A stretch of DNA of 64,000 nucleotides from Citrifermentans bremense (lineage in GTDB: Bacteria > Desulfobacterota > Desulfuromonadia > Geobacterales > Geobacteraceae): contig NZ_AP023213.1 of NCBI RefSeq assembly GCF_014218275.1, positions 1,590,001 through 1,654,000 on the forward strand, written 5' to 3'. A program made the position numbers and the translations under genes. Positions 26,213 through 35,490 of this stretch are shown here, one piece after another. The number at the start of each line of letters is the position of its first letter. Within the stretch, counting starts at the first letter, position 1. A model generated the notes under the pieces. That model was not told where the DNA came from. It saw nothing but the letters and a program-made list of their open reading frames with translations, and ran no database searches.

Positions 26213-26995
26213 ATGAAGATACTGGTATGCATCAAGCAGGTTCCGGACATGGAATCGCGGTTCAAGCTCAACAGCGAAGGTACCTGGTACGACGAGGCCG
26301 ACCTCGCTTTCCGGATGAACGAGTACGACGAGTACGCGGTGGAGCAGGCAGTCCAGTTGAAGGAGCGGTTGGCGGGGGAGCCGGAGATAACGGTGCTTTC
26401 CTTAGGTCCGGACCGCGTGGTAGAGGCGCTGAAGAAGGCGCTGGCGATGGGGGCTGACCGGGCGGTTCACGTGAAGGACGACAAGTACTACCAGAAGGAT
26501 CCCTGGCAGGTCGCTTCCGTCATAGCTGGGCACGCGGCGGGGCAGGGGTATGACCTCGTCTTTACCGGGATGCAGTCCCAGGACCGCGGCTCCGCGCAGG
26601 TTGGGGTCACAGTCGCCGAGTTGCTCGGTTTTGGCTGCGCTACCACCTTGGTCGGTTTTGCCTACGAAGCGGGCGTCATCACGGCGAAACGCGAACTGGA
26701 AGGAGGGAGCAAGGGGGTGGTGAAGCTGAAGCTCCCCGCGCTGGTCACCTGTCAGCTGGGGCTCAACACACCCCGGTACCCGACGCTTCCCAACATCATG
26801 AAGGCTAAGAAGAAGGAGATCCTGGTCCAGCCGGTCTCGGAGCTCTTGAAGGAAGCCGAGGTCACCGGGACCGGCGGCATGTACCCTCCAGCGAAGAGGG
26901 GGGGCGGCATCGTCATCGAGGGAGAGGTGAACGATCAGCTCGACAAGCTGATGGGGATTCTCAAGGAAAAGACCACCGTGCTGCGTGCGGCCTGA
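26213..26995 (+). CDS. etfB: Electron transfer flavoprotein beta subunit
   Basis: A 260-residue EtfB that binds AMP and forms the ETF heterodimer with EtfA. Typical landmarks are ILVCIKQVPD at the N-terminus, MNEYDEYAVEQAVQLKE, the FTGMQSQDRGSAQVG nucleotide loop and LPALVTCQLGLNTPRYPTLPNIMKAKKK. AAGGAGG lies 6 bases before the ATG. EtfA follows after 13 bases. With no NADH-linked bifurcation partner nearby and an EMO-type gene upstream, ordinary electron transfer to quinone is the likely role. Confidence 0.94.
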   Translation: MKILVCIKQVPDMESRFKLNSEGTWYDEADLAFRMNEYDEYAVEQAVQLKERLAGEPEITVLSLGPDRVVEALKKALAMGADRAVHVKDDKYYQKDPWQVASVIAGHAAGQGYDLVFTGMQSQDRGSAQVGVTVAELLGFGCATTLVGFAYEAGVITAKRELEGGSKGVVKLKLPALVTCQLGLNTPRYPTLPNIMKAKKKEILVQPVSELLKEAEVTGTGGMYPPAKRGGGIVIEGEVNDQLDKLMGILKEKTTVLRAA

Positions 26996-27008
26996 AAGGA
27001 GAATAGCT

Positions 27009-27926
27009 ATGAAAGCGTTGCTTATTGCGGAATACAGGCAGGGGAAACTGCTGGACACAACATATGAACTGCAGGCCTTTGCCGGGCTTTTAGGCGCGGA
27101 GAGCGCCATGGTGCTGGTGGGAAGTCCCGCCGATCTCCCGAAGTTTTCCGGAAAGCTTTACCTTGCCGACGTTGCCAAGTACGGCGAGTACAACCCCGAC
27201 CTGCACAAGAAGGTGGTGCTGGAGGCGGTCGCCAAGGAGAACCCCGACTACATCGTCTTCGTGCACTCGTCCTACGGCTGGGACCTTGCGCCCCGCGTGG
27301 CCGCCGCCCTCAGGGTGGGCCAGGTGTCCGAGGTGGTGGGGCTTCCCGACGGGAAGTTCGAAGTGACCTGCTGCAACGCCAAGCTGCGCAGGACCGTCGC
27401 CCCCAAGAGCGCCAGGACGGTGATCACCATCCAGGCCGGCGCCTTTTCCCCGCAGGGTGAGCCGCAGGGCGCGCCCCAGGTTGAGGTGATCGACGTGGCG
27501 GACCCCGCCGGGAAGACCGAGTTCGTAGGGTACGAGGCCGCGGAGCAAAAGGACGTCGACCTCACCAGGGCCGAGATCATCGTCAGCGCCGGGCGCGGGG
27601 TGGGGAAGAAGGAGAACGTCCAGGTGATCGCGCAGCTGGCCAAGGCGCTCGGCGGGGAACTGGGCGCGAGCCGTCCCGTGGTCGACGCAGGGTGGGCCCC
27701 CCACAGCCACCAGGTCGGTACCACGGGCCAGACCGTCAGCCCCAAGCTCTACGTCGCCTGCGGCATCAGCGGCGCGATACAGCACCTGGCTGGGATGAAA
27801 AAGGCGGATTTCGTTGTCGCCATCAACAAGGACAAGGATGCGCCTATAGGCGAGATAGCAGACGTGCTGATCGTGGCCGATGTGATGCAGTTCGTCCCGG
27901 CGATGACGGCAAGGTGCGCCAGATGA
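27009..27926 (+). CDS. etfA: Electron transfer flavoprotein alpha subunit
   Basis: A 305-residue EtfA. The FAD-binding C-terminal domain is clear: SAGRGVGKKENVQVI, GASRPVVDAGWAPHSHQVGTTGQTVSPKLY (quoted here only as segments), GISGAIQHLAGM and AINKDKDAPIGEIADV near residues 190-295. The N-terminal domain is shorter and variable as usual. Its TGA overlaps the ATG of the cobalamin adenosyltransferase (ATGA), so that gene is co-translated. Confidence 0.94.
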   Translation: MKALLIAEYRQGKLLDTTYELQAFAGLLGAESAMVLVGSPADLPKFSGKLYLADVAKYGEYNPDLHKKVVLEAVAKENPDYIVFVHSSYGWDLAPRVAAALRVGQVSEVVGLPDGKFEVTCCNAKLRRTVAPKSARTVITIQAGAFSPQGEPQGAPQVEVIDVADPAGKTEFVGYEAAEQKDVDLTRAEIIVSAGRGVGKKENVQVIAQLAKALGGELGASRPVVDAGWAPHSHQVGTTGQTVSPKLYVACGISGAIQHLAGMKKADFVVAINKDKDAPIGEIADVLIVADVMQFVPAMTARCAR

Positions 27927-28453
27927 GCCTGACGGAAGGGAAGGTACAGGTCTACACCGGCAACGGCAAGGGAAAGACCACCGCGGCCCTGGGGCTCGCG
28001 CTCCGTGCGGTGGGGCGGGGGCTCAAGGTCTGCATGGTCCAGTTCATCAAGGGGGGAGGGGAGTACGGCGAGCACCTTGCCGCCGAGCGGCTGGCGCCTC
28101 TTCTGACCATCCACCAGACCGGGCGGGACTGCTGGATCTACAAGGACCGGCTGGACCCGCAGGACGTCGCCATCGCCCGCGGAACGCTGAACCTCGCACG
28201 AGAGACCCTGACCGGCGGACAGTACGACCTGGTCATCCTCGACGAGATCAACGGTGCGGCCTGGTTCGGCCTGATCACGGTCGAGGACATCCTCTCCCTG
28301 ATCAAGCAAAGGCCTGAGCAGGTGGAACTGGTGCTGACCGGGCGCAGCGCCGACCCCAGGGTCATCGAGGCCGCGGACCTGGTCACGGAGATGGTCGAGG
28401 TGAAACACTATTACCAGGCAGGGGTGCCGGCCCGGACCGGAATCGAGAAGTGA
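27923..28453 (+). CDS. cobO: Cob(I)alamin adenosyltransferase, CobO/BtuR type
   Basis: A 176-residue enzyme that transfers adenosyl from ATP to cob(I)alamin to make adenosylcobalamin. The P-loop GNGKGKTTAALG is at residues about 13-24, followed by VQFIKGG, DLVILDEIN and LVLTGRSADP, all typical of the CobA/CobO family. The 4-base overlap with etfA is unusual placement for a cofactor gene. The only evident AdoCbl user in the window is IcmF, so it likely supplies that enzyme as part of the pathway. Confidence 0.92.
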   Translation: MSLTEGKVQVYTGNGKGKTTAALGLALRAVGRGLKVCMVQFIKGGGEYGEHLAAERLAPLLTIHQTGRDCWIYKDRLDPQDVAIARGTLNLARETLTGGQYDLVILDEINGAAWFGLITVEDILSLIKQRPEQVELVLTGRSADPRVIEAADLVTEMVEVKHYYQAGVPARTGIEK

Positions 28454-28483
28454 GTCGGCGTAAACCGTGATGCGGAGGCAGAG

Positions 28484-29641
28484 ATGTTTCTCGAATTAAA
28501 CGAAGAGCAGAAGCTGATCCAGGAGACCGCGCGCGAGTTCGCCAAGGCGGAGCTGGAGCCGCTGGCGGCGAGGCTGGACCGCGAGGACGACCGCCCAGCG
28601 TTCCTCGCCAACCTTAAGAAGCTCGCGGAACTGGGCTTCATGGGACTGAACGTCTCCGCCGAGTACGGCGGATCGGAAGCCGGTGTGGTCGCCTTCAGCG
28701 TGGCCATGACCGAGATAGCCAGGGCCTGCGCCTCCACGGCGGTCACCGTATCCGTCAACAACATGGTCTGCGAGGTGATCCAGGCGGTCGGCTCGGCCGA
28801 GCAGAAGAAGAAGTACATCCCGCGCATCTGTTCGGGAGAGTACGCCGCAGGTGCCTTCGCCCTGACCGAAACCGGTGCGGGTTCCGATCCGGCCGGCATG
28901 ACGACCTGCGCGGTGGCGGAAGGTGACGAGTGGGTGCTGAACGGCTCCAAGATCTTCATCACCAGCGCCCCCTATGCCGGCGTCTTCGTGGTCTGGGCGG
29001 TCACCGACCGGGAGGCCCCCAAGGGAAAGGGGATCAGCTGTTTCCTGGTGGAGCAGGGGGCGCCCGGGCTCGTCATCGGTAAGCAGGAGGAGAAGACGGG
29101 GCAGCATGCCTCCGCCACCTGCGAGGTCATCTTCGACAACTGCAGGATTCCCAGGGACGCCCTGATGGGGAAGCTGAACGACGGTTTCCGCATCGCGGTC
29201 GGCGAGCTCGCCGGCGGTAGGATCGGCATAGGGTCGCTGGGGCTCGGGGTCGGTCTTGCCGCGATGGACTTCGCCACCAGGTACGCGAGCGAAAGGGTGC
29301 AGTTCGGCCAGAAGATCACCAATTTCCAGGCGATCCAGTGGATGGTCGCCGAGGCGTACACCGAGCTTGAGGCGGCGCGCCTGTTGCTGATGCAGGCGGC
29401 GTACAGAAAGGACGCCGGCAAATCCTTCGCGAAGGAAGCCTCCATGGCCAAGATGTACGCCACCGAGGCCGCGAACCGGGCCTGTTACAGCGCGGTGCAG
29501 ATGCTAGGCGGCTACGGCTACACCCGCGACTTCCCCGTCGAGCGTTATGCCCGTGACGCCCGCATCACCGCGATCTACGAAGGGACCAACGAGATCCAGC
29601 GGGTCATCATCGCCAGGGAGATATTGCGCAACTTCAATTGA
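28484..29641 (+). CDS. Second acyl-CoA dehydrogenase
   Basis: A 385-residue acyl-CoA dehydrogenase with the standard motifs LTETGAGSDPAG, GSKIFITSAP, GRIGIGSLGLGVG, QFGQKITNFQAIQWMVAE and IYEGTNEIQR (catalytic Glu near residue 370). It differs enough from the protein at 22698 to suggest another chain (branched short-chain such as isobutyryl-, 2-methylbutyryl- or isovaleryl-CoA), but the substrate is not determinable by eye. It lies 30 bases after the cobalamin adenosyltransferase gene, before the CoA-transferase genes. Confidence 0.9.
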   Translation: MFLELNEEQKLIQETAREFAKAELEPLAARLDREDDRPAFLANLKKLAELGFMGLNVSAEYGGSEAGVVAFSVAMTEIARACASTAVTVSVNNMVCEVIQAVGSAEQKKKYIPRICSGEYAAGAFALTETGAGSDPAGMTTCAVAEGDEWVLNGSKIFITSAPYAGVFVVWAVTDREAPKGKGISCFLVEQGAPGLVIGKQEEKTGQHASATCEVIFDNCRIPRDALMGKLNDGFRIAVGELAGGRIGIGSLGLGVGLAAMDFATRYASERVQFGQKITNFQAIQWMVAEAYTELEAARLLLMQAAYRKDAGKSFAKEASMAKMYATEAANRACYSAVQMLGGYGYTRDFPVERYARDARITAIYEGTNEIQRVIIAREILRNFN

Positions 29642-29708
29642 AGCGTCGGACAGGTCGGGCAGGTCGGACTGCTCGGAGTGACAGTGTGAAGAAAACAGGA
29701 GGGTGTCT

Positions 29709-30671
29709 ATGACTGGCAAGCGCATCACGTTGCAGCAGGCCGCGGAGATCATCAAGGACGGTTCCAGCCTCACCTTTTCCGGCTTCACCATCTGGCGCCG
29801 TCCCTTCGCGCTGGTGTTCGAACTGATCCGCCAGGGGCGCAAGGGGCTGCACCTGATCGAGGTGAACGGCGGCCCCCAGACGGAGTTCCTTGTCGGTGCG
29901 GGATGCGTCGACATCTGGGAGTCGTGCTGGGTGGGGCACGAGCTCTACGGCAAGTACGGCGCCAACCTCTCCAGGAAAGTGGGCAACAAGGAGATCATCG
30001 TCGAGGACTACAGCCACGCGGAGATGATGTTCCGCTTCGCCGCCGCGGCTTCCGGCGCCCCCTACGCGGCGACCCAGACCTCGCTCGGGACCGATCTGCA
30101 CAACCCCGAGTACGACATGCTGGGACGCGCAGGCCTGCGGGACGGCGAGAGGATCCCGAAACACAAGTACGTCTTCACCGAGGACCCCTTCTACGGCGCC
30201 GGAAAACAGGTGCTGGTCCCCGCTGCCAAGGTCGACGTCGCAGTCATGTGCGTGCAGCAGGTGGGGGAGGAGGGGACGGTGCGGGTGAACGGCCAGTTTT
30301 ACTCCGACCCGGAAGCGGCCCGCGCCGCCGACATCACCATCGTCATGGCGGAGGAGATCGTTCCCGAGGAGTACCTGCGCCGGGAGAGCGACCGCAACAC
30401 CATAGCGAGCTTCGAGGTCGATTACATCCTCGAATGCCCCTTCGGCGCCCACCCCACCGGGATGTTCGGGCGCTACGACGTGGACGGAGCCTTTCTCAAG
30501 GATTTCTACGGCCGGACCCGGACCCAGGAAGGGTTCGACGACTTCGCCAAAGAATGGATCCACGGTCAGGACCACCATAGCTACCTGGAAAAACTGGGCT
30601 GGCCGCGCATGCTGAACCTCAAGGCCAACACCGCTCTCAACTACAGCACCGGCGTGAAAAGGGGGCAATGA
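29709..30671 (+). CDS. CoA-transferase family I, subunit A
   Basis: A 320-residue subunit of the glutaconate/3-oxoacid CoA-transferase type (PF01144). SSLTFSGFTIWRRPFALVFELIRQ near residues 18-41 is the alpha-subunit glycine-rich entry, followed by EVNGGPQTEFLVGAG. It would move CoA between an acyl-CoA (for example acetyl-CoA) and the imported acid to activate it without ATP. It overlaps no gene but is one base from subunit B. A GAAAACAGGAGG site lies 6 bases before the ATG. Confidence 0.88.
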   Translation: MTGKRITLQQAAEIIKDGSSLTFSGFTIWRRPFALVFELIRQGRKGLHLIEVNGGPQTEFLVGAGCVDIWESCWVGHELYGKYGANLSRKVGNKEIIVEDYSHAEMMFRFAAAASGAPYAATQTSLGTDLHNPEYDMLGRAGLRDGERIPKHKYVFTEDPFYGAGKQVLVPAAKVDVAVMCVQQVGEEGTVRVNGQFYSDPEAARAADITIVMAEEIVPEEYLRRESDRNTIASFEVDYILECPFGAHPTGMFGRYDVDGAFLKDFYGRTRTQEGFDDFAKEWIHGQDHHSYLEKLGWPRMLNLKANTALNYSTGVKRGQ

Positions 30672-30672
30672 C

Positions 30673-31497
30673 ATGGAACGAAATTACGCAACTCCCGAAG
30701 AATACGGCCTCCCCGACCTTCTCTGCTGCGCCGCCTCCAGGGAGGTGAAGGATAACGAAATCGTCTTCGCCGGCACTGGCCTTCCGATGGTGGCGATCAT
30801 GCTGGCCCAGAAAACCCACGCGCCCAACCTGAAGCTGATCTTCGAGGCGGGGACGCTGGACGGGCGCCCCCCGCAGATCCCCACCTCGGTCGGCGACGCG
30901 CGCTGCGAGATGGGGGCCTCCCGCTCCTCGGGGCTCCACGACGCCTTCAGCGTGGCCCAAAGGGGATACGTCGACCTCGGTTTCCTGGGCGGGGCGGAGG
31001 TGGACGAGTACGGCAACGTGAACACCACCTGCATCGGCAACTACCTGGAACCCGAGCTCCGCCTCACCGGTTCCGGGGGCAACCCGGACATCAACTCCTT
31101 CGCCCGGCGCACCGTCTTCATCATGGTGCACGAGAAACGCCGCTTCACCGAGCAGGTGAGCTACATAACCAGCCCCGGCTGGAAGGTGAAGAAGTGGCCC
31201 GAAGGCACCTTGGTCCACAGAAAGGAACTCTACGGCTCGGCCTACCGTGGCGGCCCCTCGGCAGTCATCAGCACGGCGGGCGTTTTCCGCTTCGACGACG
31301 AAACCGGCCGCATCTACCTCGACACCTGCCACCGGGGGAACACCCCCGAGCAGATCCGCGAGATGTGTCAATTTGATCTTGACATCTCGCGGGTTAGCGG
31401 CGAAACTCTGCCCCCGACCCGGGAGGAGCTGCACTTCATCCACAGTGTGCTCGACCCGGAGCAGATTTTCATTCCCAAGGTGAAGCAGAAAGGGTAG
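30673..31497 (+). CDS. CoA-transferase family I, subunit B
   Basis: A 274-residue beta subunit paired with the protein ending at 30671. It has LKLIFEAGTLDGRPPQIP near residues 54-71, whose Glu is at about the position of the catalytic Glu in this family, then SVGDARCEMGASRS and the GYVDLGFLGGAEVDEYGNVNTT stretch typical of subunit B. Together the subunits form the acyl activation step of the operon. Confidence 0.88.
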   Translation: MERNYATPEEYGLPDLLCCAASREVKDNEIVFAGTGLPMVAIMLAQKTHAPNLKLIFEAGTLDGRPPQIPTSVGDARCEMGASRSSGLHDAFSVAQRGYVDLGFLGGAEVDEYGNVNTTCIGNYLEPELRLTGSGGNPDINSFARRTVFIMVHEKRRFTEQVSYITSPGWKVKKWPEGTLVHRKELYGSAYRGGPSAVISTAGVFRFDDETGRIYLDTCHRGNTPEQIREMCQFDLDISRVSGETLPPTREELHFIHSVLDPEQIFIPKVKQKG

Positions 31498-31499
31498 CA

Positions 31500-31955
31500 A
31501 TGGTTGATTTGAACCCGATGGAGGATTTCCAAAGGGATATCTCCTACCGTTTGTTGAAGCAGGATGACGGCACCGCGAAGCTGACGGCGCTTCTAAAAGA
31601 CAGGTTTCATGACGTGGTGGCCGAAGTCGTGGTCGACGTGGCCACTTTGAAGATACTTTCGGCCAAAGCCGATTTCCACCGCTCCCCCACCTCCGACTGC
31701 GGCAACGTCTCGGCCCGGATGCAGGGGCTGGTGGGGTTCGTCATCGGCAAGGGGCTGCAGCGCAAGCTCACTGAGGTGCTGGGGGGAAGAGAAGGGTGCG
31801 GCAACATGCGCAACCTTTTGCTCGGGCTGCTTCCGCTAGCCCTCAACCTCAAAGCCGCGGCGGGAATAAGCAACGAGCAGGAGATGATGGACGCGATCCA
31901 CGACAAGCTGATCGGTACCTGCGCCGGCTATCTTTCCCCCCGCGAGAAGAACTGA
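31500..31955 (+). CDS. DUF2889 family protein
   Basis: A 151-residue protein matching the DUF2889 pattern: an N-terminal RDISYRLLKQDDGTAKLTALLKDRFHD region, VVVDVATLKILSAKADFHRSP and a C-terminal RKLTEVLGGREGCGNMRNLLLG. The Cys residues in SDCGNV, GREGCGNM and GTCAGY are conserved in my recollection of the family. No function is known. It starts 2 bases after the CoA-transferase B stop, which makes it the last gene of the acyl-CoA operon. Confidence 0.78.
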   Translation: MVDLNPMEDFQRDISYRLLKQDDGTAKLTALLKDRFHDVVAEVVVDVATLKILSAKADFHRSPTSDCGNVSARMQGLVGFVIGKGLQRKLTEVLGGREGCGNMRNLLLGLLPLALNLKAAAGISNEQEMMDAIHDKLIGTCAGYLSPREKN

Positions 31956-31973
31956 CTCATCTCGGGTTTACTC

Positions 31974-32161
31974 GCCCACCGAGCGTTGCACGAGACCTCG
32001 CGTTCCCCTCTTTGCGATGTTTCATTGAAGAATTTCGTGGCACCTGGGATATTTGCCACCAACAACTGCCCTAGAACTAACGTTCCCCCCTTTGCGACGG
32101 GCCTGCGCACCGTAGCGCTTCGGTCCGCGAAGGCGGGAGGGGGGACAGTGGGGATTTGCCT
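31974..32161. repeat. Dispersed intergenic repeat, two partial copies
   Basis: Left part 31974-32017 (CCCACCGAGCGTTGCACGAG, then CGTTCCCCTCTTTGCG) matches the start of the copy at 58635. Right part 32081-32160 combines CGTTCCCCCCTTTGCGA, GGGCCTGCGCACCGTAGCGC and a G-run ending in GGGGATTTGCC. The middle of the right part occurs in reverse complement at 49940. Confidence 0.65.
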
Positions 32162-32218
32162 CGGCGAACCAGCTGAATATCTCCTTTGCATGGGGGAAGT
32201 TAAAACAGGAGACGGAAC

Positions 32219-32512
32219 ATGACCTGGTACCTTTTGACTCTCAACGCTGAGGATGTTGCCGCCGGGAAGATCGCCCCGATAAAGGACGCCTTCACCGCGG
32301 CATTCCGCGCCGCAGGCGGGCCGCGCGCCATGGCCCTGTTCCAGAAGGTAAACGACGTGGGGGGCGTGGAGCTCTTTTTCACCCCTGATTGCGGCAACTT
32401 CGCTTCGGACTTCCTGACTGAAATTGGGGCAACACCTTGCCCGGGGCCGGCGCTGGCCGGCCTGGAACTCCTGGTCGGGCATAACGAAATCACCTATTAC
32501 CTGACCACCTGA
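32219..32512 (+). CDS. Small conserved-looking hypothetical protein
   Basis: A 97-residue soluble protein that I do not recognise. It begins MTWYLLTLNAEDVAAGK and has an alternating helix/strand layout compatible with a small ferredoxin-like alpha/beta domain (AFTAAFRAAGGPRAMALFQK, VELFFTPDCGNFASDFL). Two Cys residues are present and there is no membrane segment. ACAGGAGACG gives a good ribosome site. It stands alone after a repeat-filled gap, so context says little. Confidence 0.62.
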   Translation: MTWYLLTLNAEDVAAGKIAPIKDAFTAAFRAAGGPRAMALFQKVNDVGGVELFFTPDCGNFASDFLTEIGATPCPGPALAGLELLVGHNEITYYLTT

Positions 32513-32657
32513 GCCCGTCTTTAACCTCGCTTCGCAATGGAGGGCGGTGCCTTCGCCGCCTCCGGCTCCCTTTATTCCCATCCCCCCGCTGCAACTCTTT
32601 TTCCATCCTTGCGCTATACTAGGACGGTGTTTTTTTCCCGAAAGCGAGGAGAGAACC

Positions 32658-34229
32658 ATGGGGTGCGGCGTAATACGCAGACTTTTCAGCTGGATAGGCG
32701 GGTTTTCTCCCGCCGCCATCAGTTCAATTTTCGCCTTCAGCAGCTCCTGCTGGGTTCTTCTCGCCCACCTGCTCCTGCGAAGCTTATTCGCGGACCGGGA
32801 ACTCACCTATCTCGCCCTGGTCGTCCTCGACCTCTTCGGGGTCGCCACCATGGCCGTCATCGTCTACCTGTTGAGCGACAAGAGCGAGGCAAGGCACCGT
32901 GCCATCGAGCTGAGCATACGGGAGCAGTCCATCCGCGACGGGCTCACCGGGCTCTACAACCGGCAGGCTTTCGACGATTTCCTGACGCAGTCCATCGAAT
33001 ACGCCAAGCGGCGTTGTGAGTCGGTGGCGCTTTTGTTTCTCGACCTGGATCGGTTCAAATTCGTCAACGACAGGCGGGGGCATTTCGTCGGCGACGCGGT
33101 TCTCGTCGAGACGGCGCGCCGGCTCACCGAATGCGCCAAGCGGGGCGAGGACCTGGTGGCACGGGTAGGCGGGGACGAGTTCGCCATGCTGCTGCGCCAC
33201 CCCGACATGCCGGACGGCCCTGGAGTGGTTGCGAGGCGGGTGCTGGAGGCGTTGTCTGCGCCGGTTCAGGTGGATAGCGAAACGCTCAGGACCAGCATCA
33301 GCATCGGCATCGCCATGTACCCTTCCGACGCCGACGATCCCATGCAGCTCTTCAAGATGGCCGACTTCGCCCTGAACCAGGCGAAGCAGCAGGGACGCTC
33401 CACTTTCTGCTTCTACGGGGGAGAATGGCGGGAAGAACGCGACCACACCCTGCAACTGGAACAGGGGCTCCTGCGGGCAATCAACTACGACGAGCTGTTC
33501 CTGGTTTACCAGCCCAAGCTCGATACCTCGAACATGCGGGTCATCGGGGTGGAGGCGCTGGTGCGCTGGAACCACCCGCACCTGGGGGTGCTCGCGCCGA
33601 CCAGCTTCGTCCCCATCGCGGAGAAGGCGGGGCTCATCTGGCCGCTCACCGAATGGGTGCTGAGGACAGCCTGTTCCCAGGCAGCCCGCTGGTACCGCAA
33701 CGAGGGGCTGGACCTGAACGTCGCAGTAAACCTGTCCCCGTCCGTTTTCTCCCACCAGGACCTGGAAGAGGTGATCGAGAAGTCGCTGAACGACAGCGAC
33801 CTCCCCCCGGACCGGCTCACCCTCGAGATCACGGAACAGTCGCTGATGATCTACGAAGCGGAGGCGCTGGCGGTGCTGGAGCGCCTGCAGCGGATGGGGA
33901 CCAACATCCAGATCGACGACTTCGGCACCGGCTACTCCTCGCTTTCATCCTTGAAGCAGTACCACTTCCAGGCGCTCAAGATAGACAAGTCCTTCGTCAG
34001 CGACGTCGTCACCTCTTCGGACGACGCCGCCATCGCCACCACCATCATGTTCATGTCCAAATGCCTCGACATGGATGCCATCGCCGAAGGTGTTGAATCC
34101 GAAGCCCAAAAGGACTTCCTCGCCTCCATCGACTGCCGCTACATGCAGGGCTTTTATTTCTCCCGCCCCCTGGCCGCCTCAGAAATGGCCGATTTCATAC
34201 GGCGCCTTCCCGACGACAAGAAAGCTTGA
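32658..34229 (+). CDS. Membrane GGDEF-EAL c-di-GMP protein
   Basis: A 523-residue protein with two membrane segments (about 18-40 and 50-73), a short helix, a GGDEF domain (about 88-255) and an EAL domain (about 275-515). The cyclase motif GGDEF is intact at 171-175, and an inhibitory RxxD site (R162-D165) sits five residues before it. The EAL domain keeps EALVRW, NLSP, EITE, DDFGTGYSS and AEGVE, so phosphodiesterase activity is plausible. Which activity dominates cannot be told. No periplasmic sensor of any size. The start at 32658 has GAGGAGAG 5 bases upstream; an ORF start further upstream lacks family support. Confidence 0.9.
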   Translation: MGCGVIRRLFSWIGGFSPAAISSIFAFSSSCWVLLAHLLLRSLFADRELTYLALVVLDLFGVATMAVIVYLLSDKSEARHRAIELSIREQSIRDGLTGLYNRQAFDDFLTQSIEYAKRRCESVALLFLDLDRFKFVNDRRGHFVGDAVLVETARRLTECAKRGEDLVARVGGDEFAMLLRHPDMPDGPGVVARRVLEALSAPVQVDSETLRTSISIGIAMYPSDADDPMQLFKMADFALNQAKQQGRSTFCFYGGEWREERDHTLQLEQGLLRAINYDELFLVYQPKLDTSNMRVIGVEALVRWNHPHLGVLAPTSFVPIAEKAGLIWPLTEWVLRTACSQAARWYRNEGLDLNVAVNLSPSVFSHQDLEEVIEKSLNDSDLPPDRLTLEITEQSLMIYEAEALAVLERLQRMGTNIQIDDFGTGYSSLSSLKQYHFQALKIDKSFVSDVVTSSDDAAIATTIMFMSKCLDMDAIAEGVESEAQKDFLASIDCRYMQGFYFSRPLAASEMADFIRRLPDDKKA

Positions 34230-34253
34230 AATGCAGCACTGCATCGCTATAAT
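34226..34253 (+). promoter_or_regulatory. Candidate sigma-70 promoter of the phosphofructokinase gene
   Basis: TTGAAA (34226-34231), a 16-base spacer and TATAAT (34248-34253), overlapping the stop codon of the GGDEF-EAL gene and about 45 bases before the next ATG. Confidence 0.6.
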
Positions 34254-34298
34254 GGTGAACGTTCTTTAATCTCAATGATCATTAGAAAGGAGTCCGCC

Positions 34299-35471
<1,173 letters not shown>

Positions 35472-35490
35472 TTCCACCCAGGCAGGCACT

